From Sclerurus mexicanus (Eukaryota; Chordata; Aves; Passeriformes; Furnariidae), in the NCBI GenBank assembly GCA_013396755.1, contig VWZF01005476.1, positions 825,982 through 889,981 of the forward strand: a stretch of DNA of 64,000 nt, given 5' to 3'. Below are positions 23,758-36,600 of the stretch, one piece after another. Each line of letters starts with the position of its first letter. Position 1 is the first letter of the stretch. Under the pieces are notes generated by a model. The model had not been told where the DNA came from, did not search any database, and saw only the letters and a list, made by a program, of their open reading frames with translations. A program made the position numbers and the translations under genes.

Positions 23758-26429
23758 CCAGCTTCAGAGGACAGCTGCTGATTACAGTACACTTTTCTGT
23801 GCTGTCCTCTTTTTGACTGCTGTTTTCTGTTACTGTACTAGAAAGCAATTTGTGTTATCCTTGGTGTTATCCTCTGCTTACAGAACATGGGAACGAGCAG
23901 ATGGTATAGAAATCCAGCATTAAACAAGTGATTTGTTAATTTTCTGCAGTTGTCCAGAAAGTAAAATGCATTGTGCTACCACAGAGCAGTCCTCAGAGCA
24001 CTCCTTTAAATCAACAAGCTATTTCTTTTCATTTGGCCATCTTGCTTAAGATATAGTGTCCACCAAGTCTCTCTCATGGCTTTCAACTTGTGTTTATGGA
24101 GAATTTTGCAAGTAAAAGTTGTGAGGTTTGCTGTCCTTGTAAACGATATTGCAAACCCCAGCTTCAGAACTGGGAAATGCCTCCCTGTTCACACAGATGC
24201 TGAATTTTGCAGTTGTTTTATGTCTCACAGCATAAAAGCCATGGTATGAATGTTGAGGAAAGGCCTTTTCCCCACCAAAACTCTCAAGCAATCTTACTAT
24301 TGAAGAAAAGCTGTTTCCCCTGTCCTGAAGAGAACATCAGTTAGAGGCAGGGATGTGCAGCAATAAATGAGAAGGTTTGACTAACTGGTCTTTTTGCTCA
24401 TTTTTTAAAAGAAAGAAAGGTTGATTTGATGAAAATCAACAGAAAAGTGCAGGAAGCTGCTGGTGTGGAAAGTTTTCACATCATGCCAAAACAACATTTT
24501 TTATTAAGCTGTTTTCCTTTAAGGTGCCAGTTTGCAAGGTTGCATGCTGATGATAATGTTTTGCTGCTAGAGCTGAAGGAAATGAGACTGATGAAAATGT
24601 TCTGTGTGAAAACATGTAGAAGTTGACTTCAAACGGAGAAATGTCCGTAAAACATGAACGCGGCAAAGATCTTCCACAGGAATATTTCAGCTTTCAGGAA
24701 TATGAACTGTTGTGACCATTTCTCCTCTCAGATTTGCATAGTTGGAGATACATTGATTCAAAACAGAAGGATTTTGATGAACAGATATTAGCTTCAGTCA
24801 CAGCTGAGTAAAGAGGAAAAAAGGTAGGTCACATTCAAAACAACGGAAACTCAACAGCTTAATTATACGCTATGAATGGCCCTACCTCTTCAGTCAGCAA
24901 AGATGGAAAAGTCCTTCGTTAAATGTTACTGGTACATGTGAAACTGCGGTCTTCAAGCCTATGCCAGCTGCTTCTGAAATCACAACAGCGTGTACTGCAA
25001 GCTGTGCTGCAACTTCGTTTGCCAAAATCATGTGGTTTAGCCTACAAGTGAAACTTACTGGGGTCAAATGGAAAGGTTTGGATTTGATGAGTGAGTTGGT
25101 ACACATTTTGTGAATTTCTGTTGCTGTTTTGCCTTTTCAGTTGAGAAATGCTAAAAACTTTGGACAAAACGAGTTAGTGAAAGTAATGCAACAGCTTAGA
25201 TAATGTAACTTTCATGATGGCTAAAGGATGGCTCAACATCAATTATACATGATCAGTAATAAGAGTGAGCTAAAATTACAGACTGACAGTGCTTAGGAGA
25301 GGACTTGGAGGATGTGTGTAATACGTTTGCCTCCTTCCAAAACTTGTTGGATTAGCAGCCTTACTACAGGAAAATCACTGTAATTTAGCTTTTGCTGGCA
25401 GTATCAGCAGTGGAATCTAGGGCATAAGTACATTGCTTTGTATGTATCTTAGCCCAGATCTAACATAGGAGCAAGTGAATATGGGAAAGTTTGCACTGTT
25501 GTTGCTTCTCCTTTTTTTAAACAGGAACAGGGACAGCTCAGGTTTGGTAATGCTGGAAAGCAGACGTACACTGAAAAATATTGCCTTTATTTCATCCCAA
25601 ATATCTTACTGAATGGAGATATGAGCCCACATTTTGTCTGGTCTAACACAGTCTCTACTCAGGCTGCCATGGAGGAGGCAGATGGAGAAGCTCATGGTTC
25701 AGGTCTTCAGGCTTGGCATGGGAAGGCAGCTCTTATTGCACTCAGACCCCATCTGGAATGAAAGCAGTAATTGCTGCAAATCTGGACTGTCCCCATGCCT
25801 CACATGTGATAGACACATTCATATTTCCTTCAGTCCAGTTCCTGGGAAGCATCTGACACAGGTCATGAGTTTTGATTTGTGGTGTGTCTAGGGAAGAATT
25901 TGTTTCTTATGGCAGATGGAGACTACAAACAAGGAGAACTGTGGGTCTTGGTTTTAAACACTGGAAGGGTAGGGTAGCCAAGCTTTATACTGGATGCATT
26001 CAGTTCCAGCTCCTGTGAGCTAAGGAAGCACTCATGGTGACATGTTTTGCCAAATAAATTAGCTTAAGCAGACTCATGCAGCCCAAAAAGTGTCATTGGC
26101 CACTTTGGTGGCCCTTTTTGCCACACTTGTAAGAAACCAAGAAAATGCTACAGTACGGAGAAACAAACTTTTGAGTTTGTGTGAGCATGCACCTGTTAAC
26201 AGGGCTTTGTTGAGGTCTCTGACTGCCAAACATGGATAAGCTGCTCTTGTGGGTTAGGAGATTTGAAGCTGCTGGGCTGAAATCTGGCATGTTACAACCA
26301 AAGCTCTCTACCTTTTCCTTGGTTAATAGGTGCTTGAACTATTTAGCAGGGAGCCAATGAAGTCTACTAGGTCTGCGATGGGCCAAAGAGTTACGTTAAA
26401 AGACCCAGTTTCTAATTAATCCAGGGCCT

Positions 26430-26495
26430 TTGTAACTCTTTAAGTGGCTTGCCCAAAGTAACGCTGGTACATGGTCACCGGCTTCCGAGTGTGAG
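26430..26495 (+). repeat. Possible MIR SINE fragment
   Basis: The block AAGTGGCTTGCCCAAAGTAA followed by CGCTGGTACATGG resembles the MIR core (AAGTGACTTGCCCAAGGTCA, then CAGCTAGTAAGTGG). Only a short part is recognisable, so this is tentative. Confidence 0.35.
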
Positions 26496-29400
26496 ACAGG
26501 GGAGATGAGGCCTCCAGTTCTGCTAAGCACTGAACTGTGGTACGGATCATTAACACTTTGAAATTATCCTTAGAAAAGTCCTATAAAATTATCTGTATGA
26601 TTATAGCTTGAGGGGCAGAAGGTCAAACAGTTAACTGGCTGATGTTTTCTCTTTTGGGCTGGAGTTCAGCATTGCCCCATGCTCTCTGCTGAGGCTGTTT
26701 TTCAAGAAAAATAGAACTTTGCATGGAGCTGTTCTTGGTCTGACTTCTGTTTAGAGGCAATGACAAAGAGGGAGAACTCATAACCAAAAATTAACCTAAT
26801 TTTTTTCTTCTTTCTGCATTTCTGATGGCTAGTGCTGCTGGTGGGGAAATTGCTTTGCTGCACCAGTCTGGAAGCATTAATGTAGCTTTGAGTGAGGTTA
26901 CAGGAGAAGGTTCTTACTGCAGATGTGCCTTGGTTTTACTAACCCACGTGATTGTTTTTGATGTGCTCTTGGTTCGTGGCAAGTGTCTCTCAAAGGTAAT
27001 CTGTACTCTCTGGCACTGAAGCATATCACATGTGAAAATATGCTGATGTGGTAACCCTATGGCAGAGCTTTTTGGTGTAGTAGTGTCATGGTGAATACCC
27101 CTTTTAAGTAACTGGGTGGGGTTTGCTAGCAAAAGGCCTTATAATACTTTTATGGTTAACTGATCAAAGCTATGATTAGCAGCATAGTGCTGGCTGTGCC
27201 AATTCCTCTGCTGCTGGTTGCGACTGAAATGGTGATCACCTGCAATAAATGGTTATTCAGTGCAGACCCTGGGTATACCTGCCCATTGCTTTCACAATTC
27301 TTCCTCATAGGGGATTTCAGTTCCCTCAAATTTTACTTGCTCAAACAGAATTCATTTAAAAAATCAGGCCAATAACCAGATTTGAGCAGGAAGTTTATTC
27401 TGTTCATTAATATAGTCTCTGTAAATATAGCGTGTTTGTTAATATGGTATAAATTGAGTTGAGATAAAAGATCTAAGAAACAGAATTTGGGTTGCCAGAG
27501 TTCTGTGTGGTGTGTATTTAATGAATTTTCACTTAATCATCCATTAATATGTATTAATAAAATAAACATGGCAGTTTAACAACACAGTACTAAATACTGT
27601 TCTGAAAGAAAAACATATTGAGTAAACTAAAACAACGGCATTTCTTCCTAATCTACATAATACATTTCATTTAGAAGGAGAATTTATAGTATTTGAAATA
27701 TCCTACCACATACTGAAACTTTTAGTGTAAACTGCCACTTTCTGACTATCACATATTGAAATACTTGTGGCGCATAGTGAAATTTATGTTACATTGTGTA
27801 AAATATATAGTGAAACTGAACTGATGTATAATGAGACACACATGTGCCTGCAATGACTTATCAGTTCCATTATTTTCTAACTAACATTATTTTCACGATC
27901 AAGTTTTTCTGGGTCAGAGGAAGATGATGCTGAAGACCAGGACTAGTACTACAATGGGAAGTTTAGACCCAAACTTGCACAAAATCCCAATCGAGCTGAG
28001 TTATCCTTTGTCCTTTTCCGAGATAAATTCTAAATGTGAAGTCTGCTAATGGTTACAATATGTCTCTCTTTCCCTGCCAAAGCTTCATTACGAACATCAA
28101 CATCACCCCAGTCAGGGAAATACCACCAGCCACAAGTGGAGAGGCTGAGTGCCCAAGTCTCAGCAGTTTTTACCAGAACAGGGCTGCCACATGAGAGACT
28201 CTGGTGAGGTATATGGGGCCTTGCAGGAGCACCCAAGCACAGGTTGGGTCATTCAGACCCATTCAGGTCTTGTGGAAGGGGGTAAGTGGACATCTCGGAC
28301 CTGACCTGCTTTGTCCACCGGTACTCTGGACCTCCCGTGAAGACTGAGGGTGGATGGGCAGCACTGGTGGTGGCTGTGATCTGCAAAATATCCTTCTGCT
28401 GCTTAGATTTGTTCTTTTCTTATTTAAGTTAGGTCCTGACTACGCAGCCAAGCATTCCTGCTGGGCAGGGCAGGCAGGCTGGTTGCTGGGTGTGCCCTGC
28501 TGCCGGCTGAGGAGGACTGTGGTAGCCAGTCCAGCAGCTCCTGGCCTCCTGGTGACCTGGGGTGCTCCTCTGCAGGGCTGTTGTTTGCAAGTCACATTTG
28601 CTCTCCAACTTCAGCAGTGGTTTGGGCAGAAGATGTCAGCAACCAGGCTGGCTGGATTGGGAGGTGGTTTTATCCCTGTCCTGGTTGACTGTGATCTTTG
28701 CAGGTCCCACCTGGCACAAGGCTGCAAGATTTCTCCAGCCCTGTCCACTCCTGCCCAGAACTTGCTCTGACCACAGAGTGCTGTCTCCAAGAACTGGCCA
28801 AAAAAGAAACTGAGGTCCCAATGTTGCTCAACCAAAAGAATGGGAAATAAATGACAAATCTCACACCTCCTTAATCCTATTCTGAGCTCCATCAGAGGGA
28901 TTTCTTTTATGGGTTATGTTTTACCTGATTATGCACCTGTGCCTGTGTGACCAAAGCATTTAACACTTGGAAAGTGAAAACTGCAATGAAGTTCCCTCTT
29001 TCTGATCTGCCTCAACAACACTCAAGTCAAGGTGTGTTTATCCCATTCTTGCATTGGACTATTGGCCTTTTGCTAAACCAAAACAATTTAGGCCATACTG
29101 AAATTGAACGAACACCTTCCTACTTCATGTCTGTTGTGCAATCAGTGCTCATCAAGAGTGGTTTAAGGCACAAGACAAAACACACCCTGCATTTGAGGGT
29201 AAGGTATATTAGCCTTTCCACTTGGAATGCCTAATTGCTCAAATATTGCCAACATTGTTCAAACTGCCAGATATGTTAGGGAACAGGCAGAACTGGAGGG
29301 ACAACTCTATATAAGGGGTATGACAAATTTATTGGGTAAATTGTATGGGAGTGCTTAACCCTTCACTCTGTTCTGTTTTTTGTAAGGACAGCTGCCAAGT

Positions 29401-32400
29401 AGAGTTGGTCATGACTAATGCATGTGAGGAAACAGCACAGAGAAGTCAAACAGCAACAACCAGTTTAATTTCACTTGTCACCAATAAGACGTAACTTAAA
29501 TTTCAAAAGGAGATGAAAGGTAAATTTTCTACTTGCTCTCTATGTTTTAAAAGCTACAAGAGGGTTGAAGAGCGACATGCTCTACATTATTAATGCTACC
29601 TCTGTCTTTAGAGCAGGAAGAGGACACAAACACAATTTAATATCTGTGTATACCAGGACAAAAAAAGCATCGAATTTGCGTTCTACTCTATGTCTGGCTT
29701 CTAAAAATCATTCTAGAGGTACATGGGTTATCCCTGAAGCAGGGAAGAGCATGGCTCCTACATGTGTCACAGAAGAAGTAAGCAGGAAACATATCCTAAG
29801 TACCTGAGCATCAGCTCCAGCAAACAACACATGAGGCATGAATATTTCACAGGTGGTACAACCAATCACCTGCTACCTCTTTTTTGACCTGTCTGCTTAT
29901 CTCCCCTGAATCAAAGGGTGCGACAATGGTGATAGTGAGTGGATGTATTTAGGCAACATCGTAGAAGATGATTTGTCAACAGGGAAACAGAAACATTCCA
30001 TAACGCTTGGTGGAAAATCCGTAGAGTAATCCCAGAATAATAGATTTTTAATCCTTGATTGTTTCCTTGTATGATATAAGCTACTGAGTGTCACTCACTC
30101 CTTTGAACCCTTCTGCAACTTCATTGAGATAGACCATTTCCTTTTGAAAGATGTTAGGTCCAGACTGAAACACCAGTTTGTCATCTCTTTAGCTACATTG
30201 TTATTTTACTAAAACAGTATAGAACAAAACAAGATCCTTTTCAAAGGTGGTATATAGAATTATTATCCCTTTGGGCTAAGCTCAGGAAACCAAGCATATG
30301 GCTGAGCTTTGGTAAGATCAGGCTTAAACTCAAGTCTCTTCACTTAAAATGCTTCTGCAGAAGCCAGTCTGGATTTAAATGTCCAGTACATGAACTGTAG
30401 ATGAGGATCATTTGAAATCAGGCTGCCAAGCTGGATGTGCCCTCTGCTGAGCTGAGTGAATCTCTGTGAAGAAGCTGAAGGCAAATGGCTCTTGCATACA
30501 TTAGCAGCTTAGCAATTTTCTCAGCATCCACAGAAAAGCTGGGGGTGATCACTTGCCAGCAAAGAGGACACTTTGATAGCATGGGCCCAGTTATTTTCTT
30601 CCCTAGCTGCCCATATCCAATCATGGAGATGTCAGTGTGATAATAAGAGCTCCATGTCACTGGATTTTCAGCTCCAGGGAGAAGTATTAGCAAAGTAAGA
30701 TGTGTCAAAATAGGGAAAACCCTAGAAAAATTGGGTAATGTGGTAATATCAACCCAGCAAAATACTGAAGGTGAGCTTTGGCAGGGTGGCAGCAAGCTTC
30801 TGAGAAGTCACAAAGCATTGTGGATGTTATAGTTTGTCAAGTCATGGGTGAAATTTCATGTCTCAGAAAAAAGTCAGAGATGAGAAACTCTGGGCCTTTC
30901 AACGTGGGAGAGTTGAATCTATCAAAATAGTTTCACTTTGCATCTACAGACTGTGAAAAGAAGTTCTTCCTTTTTTTTTTCTTTTTCTCTCTCTTAGTAT
31001 TTCATCTCACCCTTGCTCTTAGTTGTGTGGGTCCCCTTACTTAGGAGGCACCAGGTTTTCTGAAGAAAGGTGGTGTTTCACCTCTTCCCTCCACCAGAAA
31101 TTGTCCTTCTGAAAAGACTGAAGAACCTGGTGGTCACTTAACTCTGGCCAGTGTGCTAGCAGGGCCACCAGCTCCGGCAGAGATCCAGGAACCTCAGGGA
31201 TGCTTACCAAGGATGCCAGAGGTTGGGGCTGGGCACAGGGACAGGGAGAATGAGAAAGGTAACAGAGAGAAAGAGTGCAAGGTTCACCATCTTCCTGTGC
31301 TGGTCTGTGTAAATGGGTGACAGGCTTTTCCTGGCAGCACTACCACAGTCAGTAGAGCTGGTGGCTTGATTCATGGAAAATATCAATCCTACTGTGTTGT
31401 GCTGACAGTCACAGAGTGGGACAAATCTTGCCAGTGTGTGTGCGCTTTCCAAACCCTTGCCCAGGCATCCAGTGAGAACAGCACCAAGACAGCAAGCTTG
31501 GATGCTCAGAGATTGAGAAAAGCCAGAATAAAGGCTCAGCCAGGCCTGTATAGATGTGTGTAATGACATGGTCTTTACAGGATGTGTGTTACCTTTCCCC
31601 TTGGCTTGTGGAATCAGAAACCAAACAAAGCCCTAATGTGTAAACCCCACACCTTGAAGGTGGCCTCTGTTGAGAGGGGAGGAGTAGATGGAGGGGAGTG
31701 CTGCCTAGGGGAAATGTTTTCCACTGGCTGTCACCCAAGGAGTTGTGCATATCATGGAGCAAATCACTCAGCTTGAGTTTTCCCAGGCTGTGTTGTACAG
31801 TAATCCCTGGTTATGTCCTTGGCTTGAAGGGGTTGAGGATTCCCAGTGACCTCTGAAGTTAGGATAAGCTATAATACAGTCAAATAACACTTGGGATAAA
31901 CTGCCCTGGAAAGTCTGGGCACCCAAAGAGAATACTTGACTTGAAACTCTTGTATTTTGCTTTTTATTTCAGTCATGCACAGGCATACAACCTTCTTCTC
32001 CCACATGGATGCTGAATGACACAGGTGGTCTTCAGCCATCTTCCCTATGGGTCCATTGAAAGCACTGAGGAGCAACTGGCCTCAGCTGGAGAGCGGGGCA
32101 GAAGCACAAAGGCCAGAGCTGTGTGTTCAGCGACAAACATGGGAAAAGACGGAGGGCATCCCTGCCTTGTCCCATGCAGAGCGAGCATTTTACCCATAGT
32201 GTGCTGAGCAAGGTGTAAGTCCTGTGGGAAAACCAGTGTGTGATTGTGTGAGCAAGGGCTGCTCCTGAAGCTATATGTGGACAAGCTTAATTAATTCTGT
32301 CTCTTTATAATTTTTTTTGGTGCTTGGCATTTCAACCTTGCTTGCAGTGTGGTAATGCAAGGAGAAAGGTGTATATATGCGAGTGAGGGGAAAGTAGCAT

Positions 32401-33509
32401 CAGCATTTTGATTAGAACAAGGTTTCCATTAGATACAGACACATGTCTAACCTGATACCTGTTTGTTTTCAAGTGATGTGAAGTGAAGGCCCATTCAGTT
32501 CAGCACACTTCTGGGGGCCCAGGCTTTTAATAGCATGTAATATTAATTTCTGGCAACAGATGAGAGTTAATACACTGTGCTTAAATCTGGGATGAGTTGT
32601 TGACCAGCTGTGGTCTTATGTGCAGAGGCATCAAATACTTTTCTTTGGATAATGTCAGTTCCAGCCTGCAAACCACATGTGGGTCAGAGGCAGGACTGAA
32701 GACCAGCAAAAATAACCCATTTAATCTCATGAAGCCATGTTTCTCCTTTGAGTGTTCGGTGCAGTTGTCCTCTAATGATTTAAGCACTTCAGAAAGTTCT
32801 GGGTGAGCTGGCTCCTTTTTCAGTGCAGCACGTCAGTCAACACTGGTGGGAGGTTTCTGCCCTTCTGTCTTCACCAGAGAGGTAAATTAGTTAAGCAGAG
32901 GCATGAATTATTTGCATGCAGCTGAGGTGGCAAATGTGTTATCTCAACAGCAGAAAAGGAAATGGTTCTCTATAGATTATTAGTTACTGAAAAAGCAAAG
33001 GCATGTCTTTTGTTGCCGCCACACCACTGGTCTGACTGTTGAGTAGATATGGATCAATATCCCCTCCTCACCCCCCTTGCTCTTCACATTTTCACTTAGG
33101 CCGAGGTGAGGAGGTTTCACTTTAATTTATGTCATTCTTGTATTGCCAAATGGCATGCCAGAGCAACCGAACCGGGCATGATCTGACTCTCTGTTGTGTG
33201 CTCTTACATGCAATCCCCTCGTGGGAAAATGCTGAGAGAAAATGGAAATTTAAGCTGTGCACCTAGCCACTGTGGTTTCTTGGGTTTTTTAATAGTGCTT
33301 CGTTTGTAAGGTCCTTGGGGCAGAGAGAGTTTGTGTTGAGTTCGGGGTAGTCATAGCCTGTGAATGAGGATTTCTAAATGTTACGATACTGCAGATAGTA
33401 CTGTAAGCAACTTGTTCTCTCTATGAACAGCAAAATACATGCTGTTACAGATCAGAGGACCTCAAAACAAGGTACAGCTATTAATCCTACACCACAGCTT
33501 GCACAAGTC

Positions 33510-33645
33510 TTGTACCTATTCTACAAATGAGTCGAGCCTTGTATGCGAAGGTCAACTGACTTGTTCCAGACCTCACTACTAGTTAGTGCAGGTACCAAAA
33601 CCAGAACCCAGCCACCTTGGCTCCAGGGTCCTTGCATTTAATGCA
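33510..33645 (+). repeat. Ancient MIR SINE relic
   Basis: Several blocks align in order with the MIR consensus: CTATTCTACAAATGAG (consensus CATTTTACAGATGAG), AACTGACTTGTTCCAGACCT (consensus AGTGACTTGCCCAAGGTC), ACTAGTTAGTGCAGGTACCA (consensus GCTAGTAAGTGGCAGAGC), CCAGAACCCAGCC (consensus TTTGAACCCAGGT) and TTGGCTCCAGGG (consensus CTGGCTCCAGAG). The order and spacing make chance unlikely. MIR activity predates the amniote radiation, so this is a fossil and not a mobile copy. Confidence 0.65.
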
Positions 33646-36600
33646 AAACTTAGCTCTGACCTCGAGGTATTGAAGTTTCTAGATTAAAAATAAAAAGTTT
33701 ATATTTAAATTGCCATCATTAGGTAAGCTTAATGTTGGATATATTTCCCTGCGTAGATACTCATCACTGCCTTAGTGTTAAGATTGAGCTAAATAATTAC
33801 ATTGAAAATTAATTTAAAAAAAAAAGTAGGAGGAATCCATCAACTGGTATTCCCAGACTCAAGCACCCCAAATCTGGTAAGAATTAGAATCTGTAGCTGA
33901 ACTCTGTGGCTGGGTCCATCCCTGGATGTATTTTTGGAGTCAGACTCACATGGGGTTGAGGCATTCCCTTGTGGCTAACAGGTGCAGAGGGAGATGGCAG
34001 GCAGGAAAGCAGTGGCAGAGAACTGAGATTTAGCATGTTCATGTCTAACAAGACACTTAAAATGTTTTGCAGCGGTGTGTGCAGCTTCAGGAAATGGGTA
34101 TGATGGTCAGGGAGGGCCCTTGTTTTCTGGTCTCCTCAATTTGGATGAGTAGCTGAGATTTTGAAGGAAGTCAGAGAGCACTATACTTCCATTAGGGCCT
34201 GCACCTTTCACTCCTCAGCCTGCCTCTCTGGCAGGTGCTCACTAGAAGAATAAGGATAATGCTGCCCTAGACAGCAGAAAGGCCTGTGCCATGTTGCCTC
34301 TGCCCCAGAGGAGCCTGAACCACTTGCACCTACAGCCACTGTTCCACCTCTTCTCCTGGTCTCCTTTTCGAGCTCAAGCAAGACAAGTGAGAGTGCATCA
34401 AACAACACAGTCATTCCTGAATGTTGTATCTGGAGGGGATTACAAACTCAAGCAGATCTGAGGGAGGGAGGAAATCTGCACATCCTTCTTAGCTGCTATG
34501 TAGGTCATAACTTCATCTGAGACATTCTCGGGTATTTTATGAACAAGCCTCCCAGTGGTTTGTGGCATGTGGCACCCAAGGAGGGTGAGAGGAACCAAGG
34601 TATCCAAGGGGAGCTGCACTGAACTCCTCCTGAATGGCTCTAGATTTAGGAGGCCATTTTTCTTCAGATTTTGGCAGCAACTGATATGGGTGCTGCAGGT
34701 TCTCTCTCTGCAGGGAACAGGCTTTCCTCAAGGGTGGAGTAATACGGGAATTGCTGCCATGGGGCTGGTGGTAACACAGGACTCCCAGGCAGCAGGAGCA
34801 GGGATGGAGGATATAGGGCACCCCTCAGTCACAGTCCGCAGTAGAACATGTAGTCTAAAAGATGGGTGTTTATAGCAAACAGCTGTAAAGATAACAATGC
34901 TCATTTGGAAATCAACTACAGGGCTGGGCACAGGGATTACTGTTGAGACCACAAGCCTTTGGAGTCAAACTAGATCCATGCTTCCCAAGAGCCATGCTGC
35001 CCGGCCCTTCCCTTGTTACTGTCTCCAACCATGAGCACAATTTTTGTCAGTGGCTTGCAGACTTGCTCAAGGCCAGGCCAGGGATGGATGGGGATGGGCA
35101 AGCACCTCCTGCAGCTGCCCAGTTTGCAGTGGCCTGTCTGGGCCCCTGGTGCTGGGGCATCAGTGCAAGAGGACAGAGGTGGTGCAGGGGTTTAGGGCAG
35201 TGCGGATGTAGGAAAAGAACCCCAGCCCTGGGATCCTGGCTCTGCTCCCTGGGGTCCCAGCCAGGGCCTCTCAGGTTGGCACCAGGGTTGTGGCTCTCAA
35301 GGTGGCTTATTGCCCTACTGATCGGGTTGTGAGGGTTTTGGCAGATTGGGATGCTCTGCTGAGAAAAAGCCTCCGGTTGTCACCTCTCTCACTTCTCTGT
35401 GCTTAAAGCATATTTTCTCAGTTTGCAGTGTCAGGGGGCTGGTTGCACTCTAAAGCAATTTGGATTCTGTGTTGATAAGGCAAGTGCAAACTGTCCCCGC
35501 AGTTCTCGAGAGCAGAATCAAACTGAAACTTACCACTCAGAGTAGAAAGCACATAACACCCACAGCTACAGACATGCACAAATTGCTGCAGTATAGGTTA
35601 GAAAACGAACCCTGTTCTGCACCCTCTGGTCTCATTAAAAACACACACACAGAATCTTCACTGAATGACTATAAGCACCAGTGTGTGTTCCCTCCTAAAC
35701 ACCCAACTAACTTGTAACGGCTTATTAAAAAGGCAAATTTTCACTTTTCATGCATCCTTGCTCCCTTTTGCACCTGGTTGCAGTTTCTACAGCATTTTTA
35801 ACTTCTGTTGTTTTTTTTTCATGACTGGTTGTGAGTCAAGTGAGACCTCTCCAGGACACCACCCAGCCTGGTTGACTGGGTCCCCATGTGGGGACATGAC
35901 TCCAGCATGCCCAGAAGAAACCCAACTCTCCCCTCTTTGTAAAGAATTGCTGCATGGGGCTGTGAGGCTGACCAGAAGAGCAGATCTTGTCTGTAAAAGT
36001 GCACAGGACCTATCCTTTAAAAACAAAAGGCCATCTGAATGCACAAGGTAGACTAAGAAAAGGGGTGGGGTACAAAATGTATCATGTGGTTCACAGAGGG
36101 ACAGTCCCCACAATGAAAGTTTTACCATAGGAAAGCTGTAGGGAAGCTGGGAACTATAATATTCAAGAAATCATGTACAGAATCCTGCCTGCCACATTTC
36201 TCTTCCTGTGCAAAAACTGATCTCCACTTTGCTCTTAAAAGTTAAGATTTACTGTTTAAAACTCAGCTGGTAAAGGCAGAAACATTGGGGTTTCCTTAAA
36301 CCCAAGACGACTAAAACATAGCAATGCCCAAGTCCTCAGCACAGGTGAACTGGGAAAGAAGTTTTCAGCTTCTGATTTTGCTCTGCATGGTTTCAATATT
36401 GCAGGAATGGCTTCACTTCCCAGCACATTGTGGCCACTTTGGGGCAAGGAATGCTGTAAGGAATCTCGCTTGGTCCTTGGATAAGGAAATGATCAAGGAC
36501 TTGCTTATTCACAATTAATGGAGAAAAAGAGCTGAAAGCCTTTATTAATCATTGCACAATAAGGAAGTCATACTGGTTTTGCTCCCTTCAATAGGGCTAC

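Noticed and set aside
23523..23848. - strand frames of repeated SYHII
   Set aside because: These are translations of the (TGATA)n microsatellite.
28354..28770. 138-codon + strand frame
   Set aside because: It overlaps several - strand frames of similar length in GC-richer DNA and has no recognisable homology.
30418..30795. 125-codon - strand frame
   Set aside because: No motif or family recognised and no splice context. Left as chance, although a database search would settle it.
34943..35332. 129-codon + strand frame
   Set aside because: Trp/Gly/Leu-rich translation typical of GC-rich noncoding DNA, without domain or conservation evidence.
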